Shown here: positions 8,536 through 20,136 of the stretch, piece by piece
Numbering within the stretch: position 1 is the first letter of the stretch
Layout of the letters: each line of letters opens with the position of its first letter
Assembly: GCA_001557505.1 (NCBI GenBank)
Contig: LSAX01000003.1
Coordinates: 2,728,001 to 2,792,000, forward strand
From: Reticulascus tulasneorum
Lineage: Eukaryota > Ascomycota > Sordariomycetes > Glomerellales > Reticulascaceae
DNA length: 64,000 bases
Direction of reading: 5' to 3'
Program-made: the position numbers and the translations under genes
Notes under the pieces: generated by a model
Told to the model about the DNA's origin: nothing
What the model saw: only the letters and a program-made list of their open reading frames with translations
Databases searched by the model: none

Positions 8536-10781
8536 TCTCGAAACGCGTACGTTTGTCCTTACGATCTCTCGGGCGGTCATGTGGTCCGCCTCGTTAGTGC
8601 ATGTTGCTAATTTTGTTTGTGTCTGCAGTTCGAAGGAAGCTCTTGCGACAAAATAGGGATCTTGCAAGAGCAAACTCAATACATTTGCTCCGCGTGCGCA
8701 CCTTGGAAGCCGACTGCGCTCGTTTGTTATCCGAAAACCTTGAACTCAACAGCCGCATTATACGACTGGAAAATGAACTGGAGGATAGCAGCACCCGAAG
8801 GATTGCCGATCATGCTTTGGATATCAGAGCAAAGCTCGAAGCACAGCTCCTAGAATGCGTCTCGGTGTTGGCGGGCCTCGGCCATGAACCACCTTCCAAA
8901 CGACATTCAAGTCCGAGAGGGAGAAGGATAACGAAATCTAGGGCCAGCTTGGCTCATCGCAGCCCGCCGCAGAAGAGGTTGCGCGACGTGGCAAAAGAGG
9001 CAGAGCTGGCATCACAAGAAGGACGACTCCCTCCCATCTCGGAAACCAAGGCATATGCCAGACAAACCATGGAGTATGGGGCATCTAACCAGTCTCTGAG
9101 GTATATTGCTGACTCGCGACCCAGTCAGAATGAAATCCTGGCCCTCTGTTCCGAGGCAGCGGACACGACGAACTCGCCTGAGCTTGGGCCACCACCAATG
9201 TCGCGATTTGTGGACGACAACGCAATCAAGACCGAGTCTCCTAGCAAGCCTCCACAAAAGTCAAGTACGGAATCCAAACCCCCAGCCTCGAATCCCCCAG
9301 CGGTAGCCAGCGTCGCACGAAAGACGGAAAAGGATATCACTGTGAGACAGGATCCCCCTACTCAAAAAGAAAACGCGAAACCGAATCCGGTTGTCGCTGT
9401 GGTAGCTCAGGTGCTGCCTGAGCCAGCCAAGATCGGCTCGAAGCGGAAGTTTGGCACGAGTGATCCAGCAGAAGATTTGCGACCGAATAAGCCTGCGGCT
9501 GACCCAGCAAAAGCCAGGATAAGCGCAGAGAAACCGATCATATCTCGTGGGGAGCAAGGCAGGAAGACCTTGAAGGAATTGGCCAATATGCGACGAGAGG
9601 CTAGGGAACGTCTGTCTGCATCCACAAATCCAAGACAGCCGCTATCAACCAAGAGTACAAACGCCGATGTCAGTTCACCAAAGAAAGCGAGTAAGCTTCC
9701 GCACGGAGACGATTTTTCGAAGGGAGTTCCATTGAAAGACCGGGCTGGGAAAGATCGAGCTAAAGCGAGAGGCAAAGATCATGAGGCTCCTCCGGCTATG
9801 GTGCCTCCTGCTGTTGCGCCTTCTGAACCAGTTGTGGAAATCGTGCCAAGCATTGAGGCCCTGTCTATGGAGGCAGCTTTGTTCTCGCCAGGTTCTCCGG
9901 AGCCGGGGGTCTTGAGAGACCATGTTCGCGACACGCCGCCACCCGCCGACATTTCTTCTAGAGGTGAAACATCGAGACCGAGCCGGCGGGCCAGAACAGA
10001 GATCAGCTACGCTGAGCCCAACTTGCGAGACAAGATGCGGCGGCCAACGAAGGAGCTCTTCGACGCTGTTGCAGGAGAGGGGAAACAAAGATCACGGGTA
10101 AGCAGCTCAAAACTAGACGAGCAGCCCATGGCCGGGATAAATCACATGAAGCAAGAATCCGGCGTGGAGGACGCATGGAAAGCATTACCGAGCGCAGTAC
10201 AGAGTGTTCCGGAGGCTGTGGAGAGGGACGAGCCAGCAAGCCCATTAGCCCAAAAGGTTGCCACCTCAGATCGCATGTCCAACACAATGGTCACAGAGCG
10301 AAAGAAGCGAGTGTCATCCATCACAATGAAGCATTCCAACGACCAAGATGGTGACTACTCTCAAGAGTCTCACCGCAATCAATCCAAGGTGGAGGACAAA
10401 CTCGGCAGCGCGACCCCAGCTGTCCAAAGCAAACTCGATCCCTATGAGTTTCCAGATTCGACACCTGGAAGTGACGTCTCGGCCACGGTCGGTGCGGAAG
10501 AGAAGATCAACTTGGCACGGCAGTCGAAATCCTCGAGGCGGCTTTCGTCGACCGTGAGGGACGATTTCAAGTTCGATAATGTCGAGATCTCGGAGCGGCC
10601 AAGATCATCGGCATCTTCGAGGAAACGAGCGTCGATGGCTCTACCTAAGCGGCCGATGGCGGCAGTAGAGAGCCCCAATGAGTCGAGCCAGTCGCTAGAA
10701 AGCGTTGAGAACGGCGAGGGCGAGGAAGGCAGATCTGCAAAGGACCGAACGTCCATGCGAAGGAGGAGTATGATGTTATGA
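8498..10781 (+). CDS. SGO1: Shugoshin, protector of centromeric cohesin
   Basis: Two exons, 8498-8546 and 8629-10781, around an 82-nt intron (GTACGT...TGCAG, branch GCTAAT) give 733 aa. Shugoshin recruits PP2A to centromeres to keep cohesin from being removed early and helps sense kinetochore tension. The N-terminus MARLNEPPVSTDSLETL continues across the splice into the conserved basic coiled coil (RRKLLRQNRDLARAN, about residues 18-70), the Shugoshin_N domain. The middle is long, charged and disordered with several KEN-like/RxxL stretches. Residues about 467-497 contain SYAEPNLRDKMRRPTKEL, the Shugoshin_C motif that binds phosphorylated histone H2A. Exon 1 is only 49 nt. Confidence 0.96.
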
Positions 10782-11158
10782 TTGGGAGATTTAATACCGA
10801 AGTGGACGACAGCGCTGGAGTTTTTGGAGTACGATGCCCCCATAATTCCCATTCCTTCAATGTTGCATGGAGCGCGGGACCTTGACTGTTAGGATACCAA
10901 ATGAGCCACGAGCGTCAAGTTTTGCCTGCATTTATAGGAGTTCGGGCATGGACTTGTCCCCCTTAGGCCCTGGGGCTGAGAGATATCAGAGTACTTATTA
11001 GCCAAACTTTGGGCGTTATATGACAGCCTCCTTTTCCTACCACTTCTTGACGTTTCTCCATTATTAAGCGTGACGGTCGGGCTATTGCCCGTCTCTAACT
11101 CTCAACTAACTCAACGCTTCTCGTCAACGCAAACCCTACAACGTTCGGCCTGCTAATA
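10782..11158. other. Short convergent 3' intergenic region
   Basis: SGO1 (+) and VPS29 (-) end toward each other across 377 bp. No gene or clear terminator hairpin was seen. Confidence 0.6.
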
Positions 11159-11880
11159 TCATGAAGCGCCAGTCGGTTCGACGGGTTTCGTGTATGTGAC
11201 CTTCTCCACCGCGACGTTCTCGTTACCGTTGCTGTCCTTCCGTAGTTGGTATACATAGAGTGTCAGAGAGATTCCTTGAACCTAGTGGATCAACGAAGTG
11301 TCAGCGTCTATCCGTCACCTGGCCCGATCTGTCAGAAGGGGAAACATACGTCCATTAAGCAGAAGCTCGGTATAGGATCCTCCCCCTCCTTGCCAAAGCC
11401 TGTCGAGAAGGCACCGGTAGCGGTTCCGGGATTGACAAAGAACTTGTCCATATACTCGAAGGCGTCGAACTTGTGTGTCCCGCCCCAGCACAGCACGTCC
11501 ACGTCCAGCTTGTTCGCCTCGGCAAGTAGCAAGTCAGGCTCATTCGAAACGAGTGTGAAGCCTTCTAGGAATCCAATCCGGAGAGATCCGTGTGTGACCA
11601 CTTGTGTCAAGGGCAGCGATGTCGCTTCCACGTCGAAACGACCCTTGACGATTTTGAGGTCGGGTGCTATAGTGCGCAAATATTCGTAGGTGTGCTTGTC
11701 GGTCAGGTTACCGAGGCATAGCGTCTGTCCAATCTTTCCCGGTGCGAGGAGCTTCTTGAACTGCGAGATGGTTCAGTGCATGTTGGCTGTACCATAAGGA
11801 GAGGGACGGACCTTGGCTGGGATGTCCAGAGCTCTGTCTGGGATGTGGAGGTCGCCAATGACCAGGATTAGAAAGGCCAT
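11159..11880 (-). CDS. VPS29: Retromer subunit VPS29
   Basis: Three exons, 11880-11812, 11760-11350 and 11281-11159, with introns of 51 and 68 nt, encode 200 aa, the usual length for filamentous fungi. Vps29 has a metallophosphoesterase fold and forms the cargo-selective retromer core with Vps35 and Vps26 on endosomes. The start MAFLILVIGDLHIPDRAL, the loop LCLGNLTDKHTYEYL, TQVVTHGSLRIGFLEG and the stretch DVLCWGGTHKF are all characteristic. CWGGTH keeps the family pattern in which catalytic metal ligands are partly lost. Exon 3 supplies the last strand and a short tail ending PVEPTGAS. All phases are 0. Confidence 0.96.
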
Positions 11881-12988
11881 GGCTGGTGCTTTAGTTATGC
11901 TATATCCTTCTCTGCTTCCGATCCTCGGTACTCCTGATGGAAGTGAGGCAATGCGCGCAGCAAGCTCGTCTAGTCCAGGCAGCTGCTACCCTTTTGCTGC
12001 TTGTCGAGGAGCAGCTCACAATCGTGCGGGCACGTCGCCTATGGAGCTGAAATCGCACTCGCCAGGTGAGGCTGTCGAGGCCTGGAAAGAATAAAAGAAA
12101 AGGTACGTCTGTAACTTCAAAGGTAGCGAGGAGATGCTCATGCGATCCGTGTAGCAATGGGCTTTCCGGATGTCAATCAGCACGAGTGAAAGGTTGATGG
12201 ATGGCTGCGATTGGTTGCAAGTGGGGATGCTCGGGGTTCCAGCCACGCGGTAATCTGGACTGTTAAGGGACTTCTCTGTGGCTGATACCTAAGGTACGTA
12301 GTTAGGGCACCTAAGCAAGTACCGAATACCAAACTCATAGGCCATATTCCTCAGGCTCTCGCATTTTCAATCTACTGCACGCCAGCGGCGACCTCCACTT
12401 TCCGCAACAGTGGGCTGCAGTGGTACCTATTAAGTAGAGTCTGGAACAACCCCAACTTTGCAATATGAGCCCCTGTAGTGAGACACGTATTGCTAGAAAT
12501 TAGGTAACTGCCGCCAAACTGCCAGTACCAGTGGGCTGTGCGCACCGGAGTTCGGCGGTATCTCGCTATCCTCAGGTAATTTTCCTGGATGATATCGCCC
12601 ATATTCTTCCACCCGCGTGTCCTGCACATCAGACGAGTAAAGTTCAATTGAGCCCGCCTCCGACTTCGCTGGAACACATCCCTTTCCGTTATTACGGCGG
12701 GAATACGATCTCGAGCTCCCGTTGGCTTTGCTCTTCGAGAAGGGAAAAAAAAATTGAACACTCTCCTAGCTTACATCACAGTTTCATGCATGCACCATTA
12801 AGACGGCTCCCTCTCCACAGACTTGTAGAAGGGATGCCCCGCCAAAATCCTAACCCCTCCTTCTCCAGGATATCTCTCATCTCGTCACATCTAAACGCAG
12901 ATCACTCATCATCTTCAACTGTAGGACTTGCAGGCTCCAATTGACTGGTCCCTTTCTGACATCCAAGTAGAGACGATCCGTATCGACA
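11881..12988. other. Divergent intergenic region, VPS29 / aminotransferase
   Basis: The starts of VPS29 (-) and the aminotransferase (+) face away across 1.1 kb. A CCTAAGGTAC-type partial palindrome and a related copy (CACCTAAG) lie near 12286-12318. No further gene was supported; frames here lack coding character. Confidence 0.6.
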
Positions 12989-14360
12989 ATGTCTAAGCAA
13001 CCAGAACATCCTTCTCTCCTGATTCCGGGACCCATCGAGTTCGACGATGCCGTCCTCGACTCCATGAGCCACTTCAGGTTTGTCGTCCTTGTTCTTGTTG
13101 AGCTACTCGATGTGCCACTGTGTAATGCTCTTGTACTGACTGTGTTCCTTAACCCAGTGAGAGTCACGTTGGGCCTGGCTTTGTTGCTGTCTTCGGAGAA
13201 ACGTTGTCCATGCTGCGGAAAGTCTTTCAGACTACTGACTCGTCATCTCAACCGTTCATTATTTCGGGATCCGGAACTCTAGGTTGGGATCTTGTTGCTG
13301 CAAACCTGGTCGAAGCAGGAGAAGAGGTTTTGGTGCTAGGGACGGGCTACTTCAGCGATGGGTTCGCGGATTGCTTCAGAACTTATGGCGGCAAAGTTAC
13401 AGAGCTGAGGGGCCCAGTTGGCGACCGGCCGCAACTCCCCGAGATCGAAAAGGCATTGTCAGAGAAGAAGTACAAGTTGCTGACGGTGACTCATGTCGAC
13501 ACGTCAACTGGAGTGCTAAGTGAGCTGAAGGACCTGGCCGCGCTGGTACACAAGGTCTCGCCAGAGACTCTCATAATTGTCGACGGCGTTTGCAGTGTGG
13601 CCTGCGAAGAGATCAAGTTTGACGAGTGGAAGCTAGATGGAGTGGTTACGGCCAGCCAGAAGGCAATCGGTTGCCCTGCCGGCCTGTCTATCTCCATGTT
13701 TAGTGGCAGGGCAATCCAGACATTCCAAGACAGGAAGAATCCTCCAAGTTCCTACTTTGCCTCAATGAAGAACTGGACGCCCAGTAAGTTTTAGTCCCGC
13801 CCCCCCCCCCCCCCCAGACCGGTGCATATATCCGACCGCTCACACGCTTCAGTCATGAAAAACTACGAGGCAAAGAAACCGTCATATTTCGCAACACCAT
13901 CTCCTCAACTGGTCCGCGCCTTGCATACCGCCCTTACCCAGGTGCTCGCTCAGCCTTTGATTGAACGGTTTAACAGACACAGAGACGTGTCTGACAAGAT
14001 CAAGAAGGCTGTCGCGGATCTGGGCCTCAAGCAGGTAGCTTCCAAGCCAGAGAACCAGGCACACGGCATGACGGCGATATATCTCCCAGACACGGTAAAG
14101 TCAACAGACCTGCTTCCGACTCTAGCCAAGAAGGGCGTCGTATTTGCAGGAGGTATTCATAAGGAGATTGCGACGAAGTACATACGATTTGGTCATATGG
14201 GTGTCAGTGTGGTAAGTGGATGTTCATTACAGAGTGCCTGTTCCTCCTGCACAGGCTGACTTACTGACCTGAACAGATGGATCCGTCAAGGCAGGATATC
14301 GACAACGCGATCAAGGCTTTGCAGGATGGTCTCGCAATCTGTGGGTATCAAAAGGCATAG
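12989..14360 (+). CDS. AGX1: Alanine:glyoxylate aminotransferase (class V)
   Basis: Four exons, 12989-13077, 13158-13783, 13853-14211 and 14277-14360, with introns of 80, 69 and 65 nt, encode 385 aa, matching the family length. The enzyme moves the amino group of alanine to glyoxylate, giving glycine and pyruvate, with PLP. The N-terminal LLIPGPIEFDDAVL is the usual PGP-type opening and ESHVGPGFVAVFGET follows the first splice. The PLP loop is SGSGTLGWDL, the PLP-contacting Asp lies in IIVDGVCSVA, and the Schiff-base lysine is about residue 198 in TASQKAIGCPAGL. The C-terminus ends YQKA, so there is no obvious SKL-type peroxisomal signal. Intron 2 carries a 16-base C run. Confidence 0.94.
13800..13815. 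repeat. Poly-C tract (16) in an aminotransferase intron
   Basis: Sixteen consecutive C lie within intron 2 (13784-13852). CAG right after the run could act as an early acceptor, but the homologous protein continues correctly only from the later TTCAG at 13852. Confidence 0.95.
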
Positions 14361-15407
14361 ATACTAGACAACCCCATCCTAGACTCCATAAAGGATGCTT
14401 ATCGGAAAATTTCGGCATTTTGCCATGAAAATAAGGCGTGTTTTGAGGCTACAAGAAGCATGTCAAATTAGAGGAAGTTATATCGTAAGCAGTCATGCAA
14501 CACACCTCCATGAAGAAAATGAGCTCCCTGGTAAATTAGACGCGATCCGAGGGTGGGGTGCTGAGGGGGAAGAAGGCTGGCATGAGGCTTGTACTGATAC
14601 TTCGAAAGTCACGGCGAAAAATATTGGGGGAAATAATATGCCGATGTCGTGCGTCACTACTATGTTTATTTTAAGCGCTTTCTGGTGATACAAGGACAAG
14701 AGATAGGTAGACATGAAGCTCGAGTTGGATACACGGGTCGCTATTCACGACACTGCTGCACTGGAGAGTCGGTCGAGTAAGGTAGTTCATGTGTGTTCGC
14801 GTGAACCTTTATATTGATTTTTTATAATTTGTCTTGGTGGTTCTGGCAATACGCCTTCTCCTACCTAGGTCGGTACCTAGTCAGGCACTAATATCTGCTG
14901 GGTCGTAATTCAGGCGCACTCGGTTCGCGTGCCACCAACAGATTTCGTCTGACGAGTTACCTGTTACAGAAGAGTTGAGCCGCCACAGTGGTAGAGTTGC
15001 CAATTTGTAGGCCTCTTTCAGCGCCATGACGGCATTTTCGAGCGGTTTGGCGGTCAATGGAGGGGCTGCATTCCCGAGCGACCGAGCTCCACAAAAGTAC
15101 CGATACTTCCTCCCCTTGACGCCTTGGTACTTAACTTAGCGGGCGGCTGACAAAATTGGTTATCCCCCGCCATCCCGCCTCTCGATAGGTATCTCTCGCC
15201 TCACGCCAGGCATAACTTCTCTTCCTCCTCCTCGCGATCCCAACCAGCCTCCTGCCACCTATTCGACACCGAAATCTTGCAAACACTTCGGCGGCGCTCG
15301 CTCCTCACCGCGTCGCGCCATTTAGTCCTCCTACCACGCACGCAGCATCATTGCCCGGCTCAGATCGCGATCCCTGACCGTTGTTCCCCTCCACACCGTC
15401 GCCCAAG
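14361..15407. other. Intergenic: aminotransferase 3' flank and CRM1 promoter
   Basis: About 1 kb with TACCTAGG/GGTACCTAG inverted motifs near 14863-14881 and a pyrimidine-rich stretch before the CRM1 start that probably forms its leader. No gene was seen. Confidence 0.6.
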
Positions 15408-18400
15408 ATGGCCGTCACCATTCCCGAGCTGGACAATATGGTCCGCTCTTTCTATGAAGGCCGCGGCGAGCAGGTAGGGCTTGATTCTGCTCCTCGGTAT
15501 CTGCTCTCAAGGCTGACCATTTGATTTTTTTCCGAAATAGCAAAAGCAAGCACAGGCTGCCCTCAACCAGGTAGGTCTTGATCTCTGCGACAACCTCGAC
15601 TCCAGGTCCAGATCCACTAACGAGTCTCCATCATAGTTCAAGGAAGACCCAGACGCATGGCTTATGGTCGACAAGATCCTATCCGAAGCGACCTACCCCC
15701 AGACAAAATGTACGTGATATGGTGCTGGGGTTTTGCTGGCTGGTTTGGCAGTAACTGACAATTTTTGAAGATCTGGGCTTGCAGGTTCTCGACAATGTGA
15801 TCCTCACAAGATGGAAGGTCCTCCCGAGAGATCAGTGCCAAGGTATGAACGCCTGGTAATCTTTCTTTGGGTTGCTATAGCTAATGTTCGTCAGGCATCC
15901 GTAACTTCGTGGTACAGTTCATCATCCAGTGCTCCAGCTCGGAAGAGACGTTGAAGACACAGCGAACACTACTGAACAAGCTCAATCTCGTCCTTATCTC
16001 GATATTGAAACAAGAATGGCCGCATAACTGGCCCACCTTCATAAACGAAATCATCACTTCCTGCCACTCCAGTTTGTCCATCTGCGAGAACAACATGGCC
16101 ATTCTCGGCTTGCTCTCCGAGGAAGTTTTCGACTACTCTGCTGAGCAGATGACTTCTACCAAGACGCGAAACCTCAAGATTGTTATGTGTGCCGAGTTCT
16201 CGCAGATCTTCACGCTGTGCCAGGAAGTGCTGAACACAGCCACCAACCCGAGTCTGATCAAGGCCACGTTGGAGACGTTGCTGCGCTTCTGCAACTGGAT
16301 CCCGTTGGGTTATATCTTCGAGACACCACTCATCGAGACATTGCGCACTCGATTTTTGCCTGTGCCTGAGTTCCGAAACATTACCCTCAAATGTTTGACA
16401 GAGATAGGAGGCTTACAGACCGGAGGGCCGGGTCAACCGAATTCATATGATGAGCAGTTGGTCAAGATGTTCACTGAGGTTCTGACGACCATCGCCGACA
16501 TTATCCCGGTTACCCTCGACCTCAAGTCTACATACCCTTCCAGCAACGCTAGAGATCAGGAGTTCATTCAGAACCTCGCCTTGTTCCTCTGCAACTTCTT
16601 TGGCATGCACCTAAGTGTAGGTTTCTGAAGTTCCATCTTAACCATGCTTCCCTGCTAATCGCTAGCTATAGCTCATTGAGAATCTCCCCAACCGTGACTT
16701 CCTCACACACGGCCACTACTACCTCATCCGAATATCTCAAATTGATGATCGTGAGATTTTCAAGATTTGCCTCGATTATTGGTTGAAGTTTGTCCAGGAG
16801 CTGTATGAGGAGATGCAGCAGCTTCCCATGGCCGAGCTGAATCCTCTTTTGGGCATGGCCGGCGGCATGTCCGGGAGCGGCGCTCCCAACCCTTCGATGT
16901 TGATGAACTACCCGCTCCGGAAGCACAAGTATAACGAGATTCTTTCCAACCTTCGAGTTGTCATGATCGAGAAGATGGTTCGTCCCGAGGAGGTTCTCAT
17001 CGTTGAAAATGACGAAGGTGAGATTGTGCGGGAGTTTGTGAAGGAGAGCGACACGGTCCAGCTTTACAAGACGATCCGGGAGTGCTTGGTTTATCTAACA
17101 CATTTGGATGTCGTCGACACTGAGCAAATCATGACCGAAAAACTAGCACGACAAGTCGACGGTACTGAGTGGTCTTGGCATAACTGCAATGTTCTTTGCT
17201 GGGCTATCGGATCTATATCTTTGGCGATGAACGAAGAGACCGAGAAGAGATTCCTCGTCACCGTCATTAAGGATCTCTTGGGGCTGACGGAAATGAAGCG
17301 AGGGAAAGATAACAAAGCAGTCGTGGCCAGCAATATCATGTATATTGTTGGCCAGTATCCTCGATTCCTGAAAGCCCACTGGAAGTTTCTGAAGACGGTA
17401 GTGAATAAGCTCTTTGAGTTTATGCACGAGTCCCACGAAGGTATGTGCCGAGTCCAAGTCCCGTAATTCCGTGTCTTTCGGTTACTAACATCATGGCAGG
17501 TGTCCAGGACATGGCTTGCGATACCTTCATAAAAATAGCGAGACAATGTCGTCGCCACTTTGTCGCCTTGCAGCCGAGCGAGCAAGAACCATTCATTGAA
17601 GAAATTGTTCGAAATATGCATAAGATAACCTGTGACCTTACACCTCAGCAAGTACACACGTTCTACGAGGCGTGTGGCTACATGGTTGCTGCCCAGGGAA
17701 ACAAGCATCAGCAGGAAAGACTGCTGAATGACCTCATGGCAATTCCGAATGCTGCCTGGGACGAAATTATCAAGCAAGCCAGGCTGAGCCCCGTCATTCT
17801 CCAGGATGCGGAAACCATCAAGGTCATTGGAAACATTATGAAGACGAATGTATCGGCATGCACCTCGGTTGGGCCGTACTTCTATCCCCAGATCGGGCGG
17901 ATTTTCCATGACATGCTGCAAATGTATCGCGCAACTAGCGAACTGATCTCGGAAGCAGTCCAGACACAAGGTACGCTGGCTCTCCTGACTATTGCAGATG
18001 CAGAAGCTAATGTGGATGCAGGCGAGATTGCGACGAAGATGCCCAACGTTCGAGGCCTTCGAACAATCAAGAAGGAAATTCTGAAGTTAGTGGAGACGTA
18101 TGTCGAGAAAGCAGAAGATTTGCAAGCTGTCCGGACGCAAATGGTGCCGCCACTGCTGGATTCTGTGCTGGTCGACTACAATCGAAACGTTGCTGGAGCG
18201 CGTGATGCTGAGGTCTTGAAGGCCATGTCGGCTATCATTACGAAGCTTTCTGTGAGTATCCCCCCTTATATCTTACAACGTCAATCAGGACGGTGCCTGC
18301 TGCTGCGGACACATCTTCCTCTACAAGTCTGTCCTACCTGCTAACAACTGGATAGGCATTGATGGAAGACCAGGTCCCGATCATCATGGAAAATGTATTC

Positions 18401-19263
18401 GAATGTACGCTGGATATGATCAACAAGGACTTCTCAGAGTTTCCAGAGCATCGCGTGGAGTTCTTCAACCTGCTTCGGGCTATTAACTTGCATTGCTTCC
18501 CTGGTATGTGTTACTTCCTTTTCGCAGTATCAGGCTGTTTTACTAACTTGAATCAGCCCTATTGAAATTAGATAACCGCCAGTTCAAGTTCGTTATTGAT
18601 TCCTGTTCCTGGGCATTCAAGCACGACAACAGAGATGTGGAAGCTGCAGGGCTTAACATGTGTCTGGAGCTCATCAACAACATTGCCGAAACGGATGTGC
18701 AAACTTCGAACGCATTCTTCCAGCAGTTTTTTATCACGATCCTCCAGGATGTGTTCTTCGTTATCACGGACAACGATCACAAGGCGGGTTTCAAGACTCA
18801 GTCGATGCTGCTCATGCGGATGTTCTACTTTGTGCATCCCGCAGATGGTACTCCTCCAAAGATACAGGGAACTATCTATACGCCAGACCAAGTAGCTGCG
18901 GGCACACCGAACAGAGAGTTCCTGGCGGAGTTTGTGAAGGGCCTTCTTCACAACGCATTTCCCAATCTGCAACCGTAGGTCTTACACGATCTTCAAAGTA
19001 AAGTGCGTGCTAACCCAATTCGCAGGGCTCAAATTGAAAACTTCGTGACGGGGCTTTTCACACTGAACACTCACCATGACAAGTTCCGACTCAACCTGCG
19101 AGACTTCCTCGTTTCGCTGAAGGAGTTCGCTGGCGACAATGCCGAACTTTTCATTGTCGAGAAGGAGCAGCAGGAGAAGGATGCGAGAACAGCAGATCTT
19201 GAACGAAGGGCTAAAGTCGGAGGTCTTCTCAAGCCGTCGGAATTGGACGATGACGAGTTGTGA
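15408..19263 (+). CDS. CRM1: Exportin-1 / CRM1 nuclear export receptor
   Basis: Eleven coding exons: 15408-15473, 15541-15570, 15637-15709, 15771-15842, 15895-16616, 16672-17440, 17500-17970, 18022-18251, 18356-18503, 18557-18974, 19026-19263. They give 1078 aa, the normal CRM1 length. CRM1 carries leucine-rich NES cargo with RanGTP through nuclear pores. The HEAT-repeat solenoid is conserved throughout: [14 protein letters not shown] in the CRIME region, the NES-groove helices around [28 protein letters not shown], and the C-terminal [14 protein letters not shown]. The reactive Cys that leptomycin B attacks (human Cys528) is Thr527 here. Introns are 51-104 nt. The 51-nt intron 17971-18021 is a multiple of three without a stop and would be missed by frame alone; without splicing, 17 alien residues interrupt the [16 protein letters not shown] region. 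Confidence 0.97.
17971..18021 (+). other. In-frame 51-nt intron within CRM1
   Basis: Donor CAAG|GTACGC, branch GCTAATG and acceptor GATGCAG|GC. Removal joins QTQ-G to EIATKMP, which matches my recollection of fungal CRM1, whereas retention inserts 17 residues not seen in the family. Confidence 0.85.
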
Positions 19264-20068
19264 CTTTCTGAGGAGCTCAGAACAGAATATGCCCCAAAGT
19301 TGGACAGCATCGCCAGTCTGCCAACCGATGCCAAAGGCGGACAAAATGATTTCGATGGATGGGAGGTATACGGACTCTGATCAGATGCTGGTGGCCATGG
19401 GCTGAGACACACAACAGCCTAGTGATGACTAGATCTGCGGCCCGTTTCTCTCCCGCTGGCAACTTGTAGTGATACCAAGATAGAAGATTTGATGATTGCA
19501 GGATCGCATCTCGCCTCTACTGGCCTATTCTGGCATAGGCACGACGCATATTTCCTTTCATTTATCTGGCAATGGAAAAGTTGAAGAGGGCAACAGGACT
19601 GTTACTACGAGTCGGCGAGCAGTCTTCGAGGTATAAAGTACCTAGGCAAGGAGGGATGAAGCTGAGGGAGACAGGAGCTGAGGACCAAAAGGTATACATG
19701 GAAAACAAAAATGATGCGCCAGATGTAGTGGTAGAGGCAAGCTTTCCATGTAATCAGATATCAACAATGAAGTTCAGGCTTTGATAGTTACGTTGGTCGA
19801 ATGTGATGATGTGTAACCTTCTGGCTCCATTTCGAACGCCATTCTATTTGAAAGGTTTCCTGCTGGATACCATGTTCCTCGCCTGCCCTGATATATGCCT
19901 CGACCCAACCGGTAGGTAGTAGTATCACTTGTCCCAGATTTCCGCTTCTGCCCACCTCGAACTGCTTCGTTCATGGATGTAACAGCAAGTATGGAGAAAG
20001 GATCAGAACTTCCCATTGGCTTCATGGTGCTGATGGCCAACGAGAACAGTTTGTGATAGATGTTGGTC

Positions 20069-20136
20069 TAGTTCGGTCCATGTACCTGTAGGCATGTTAG
20101 CATAGTTCGGTCCATGTACCTGTAGGCATGTTAGCA
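20069..20136. repeat. Tandem duplication, 2 x 34 bp
   Basis: The unit beginning TAGTTCGGTCCATGTACC occurs twice, perfectly and back to back (20069-20102 and 20103-20136), about 0.8 kb downstream of CRM1. Confidence 0.95.
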
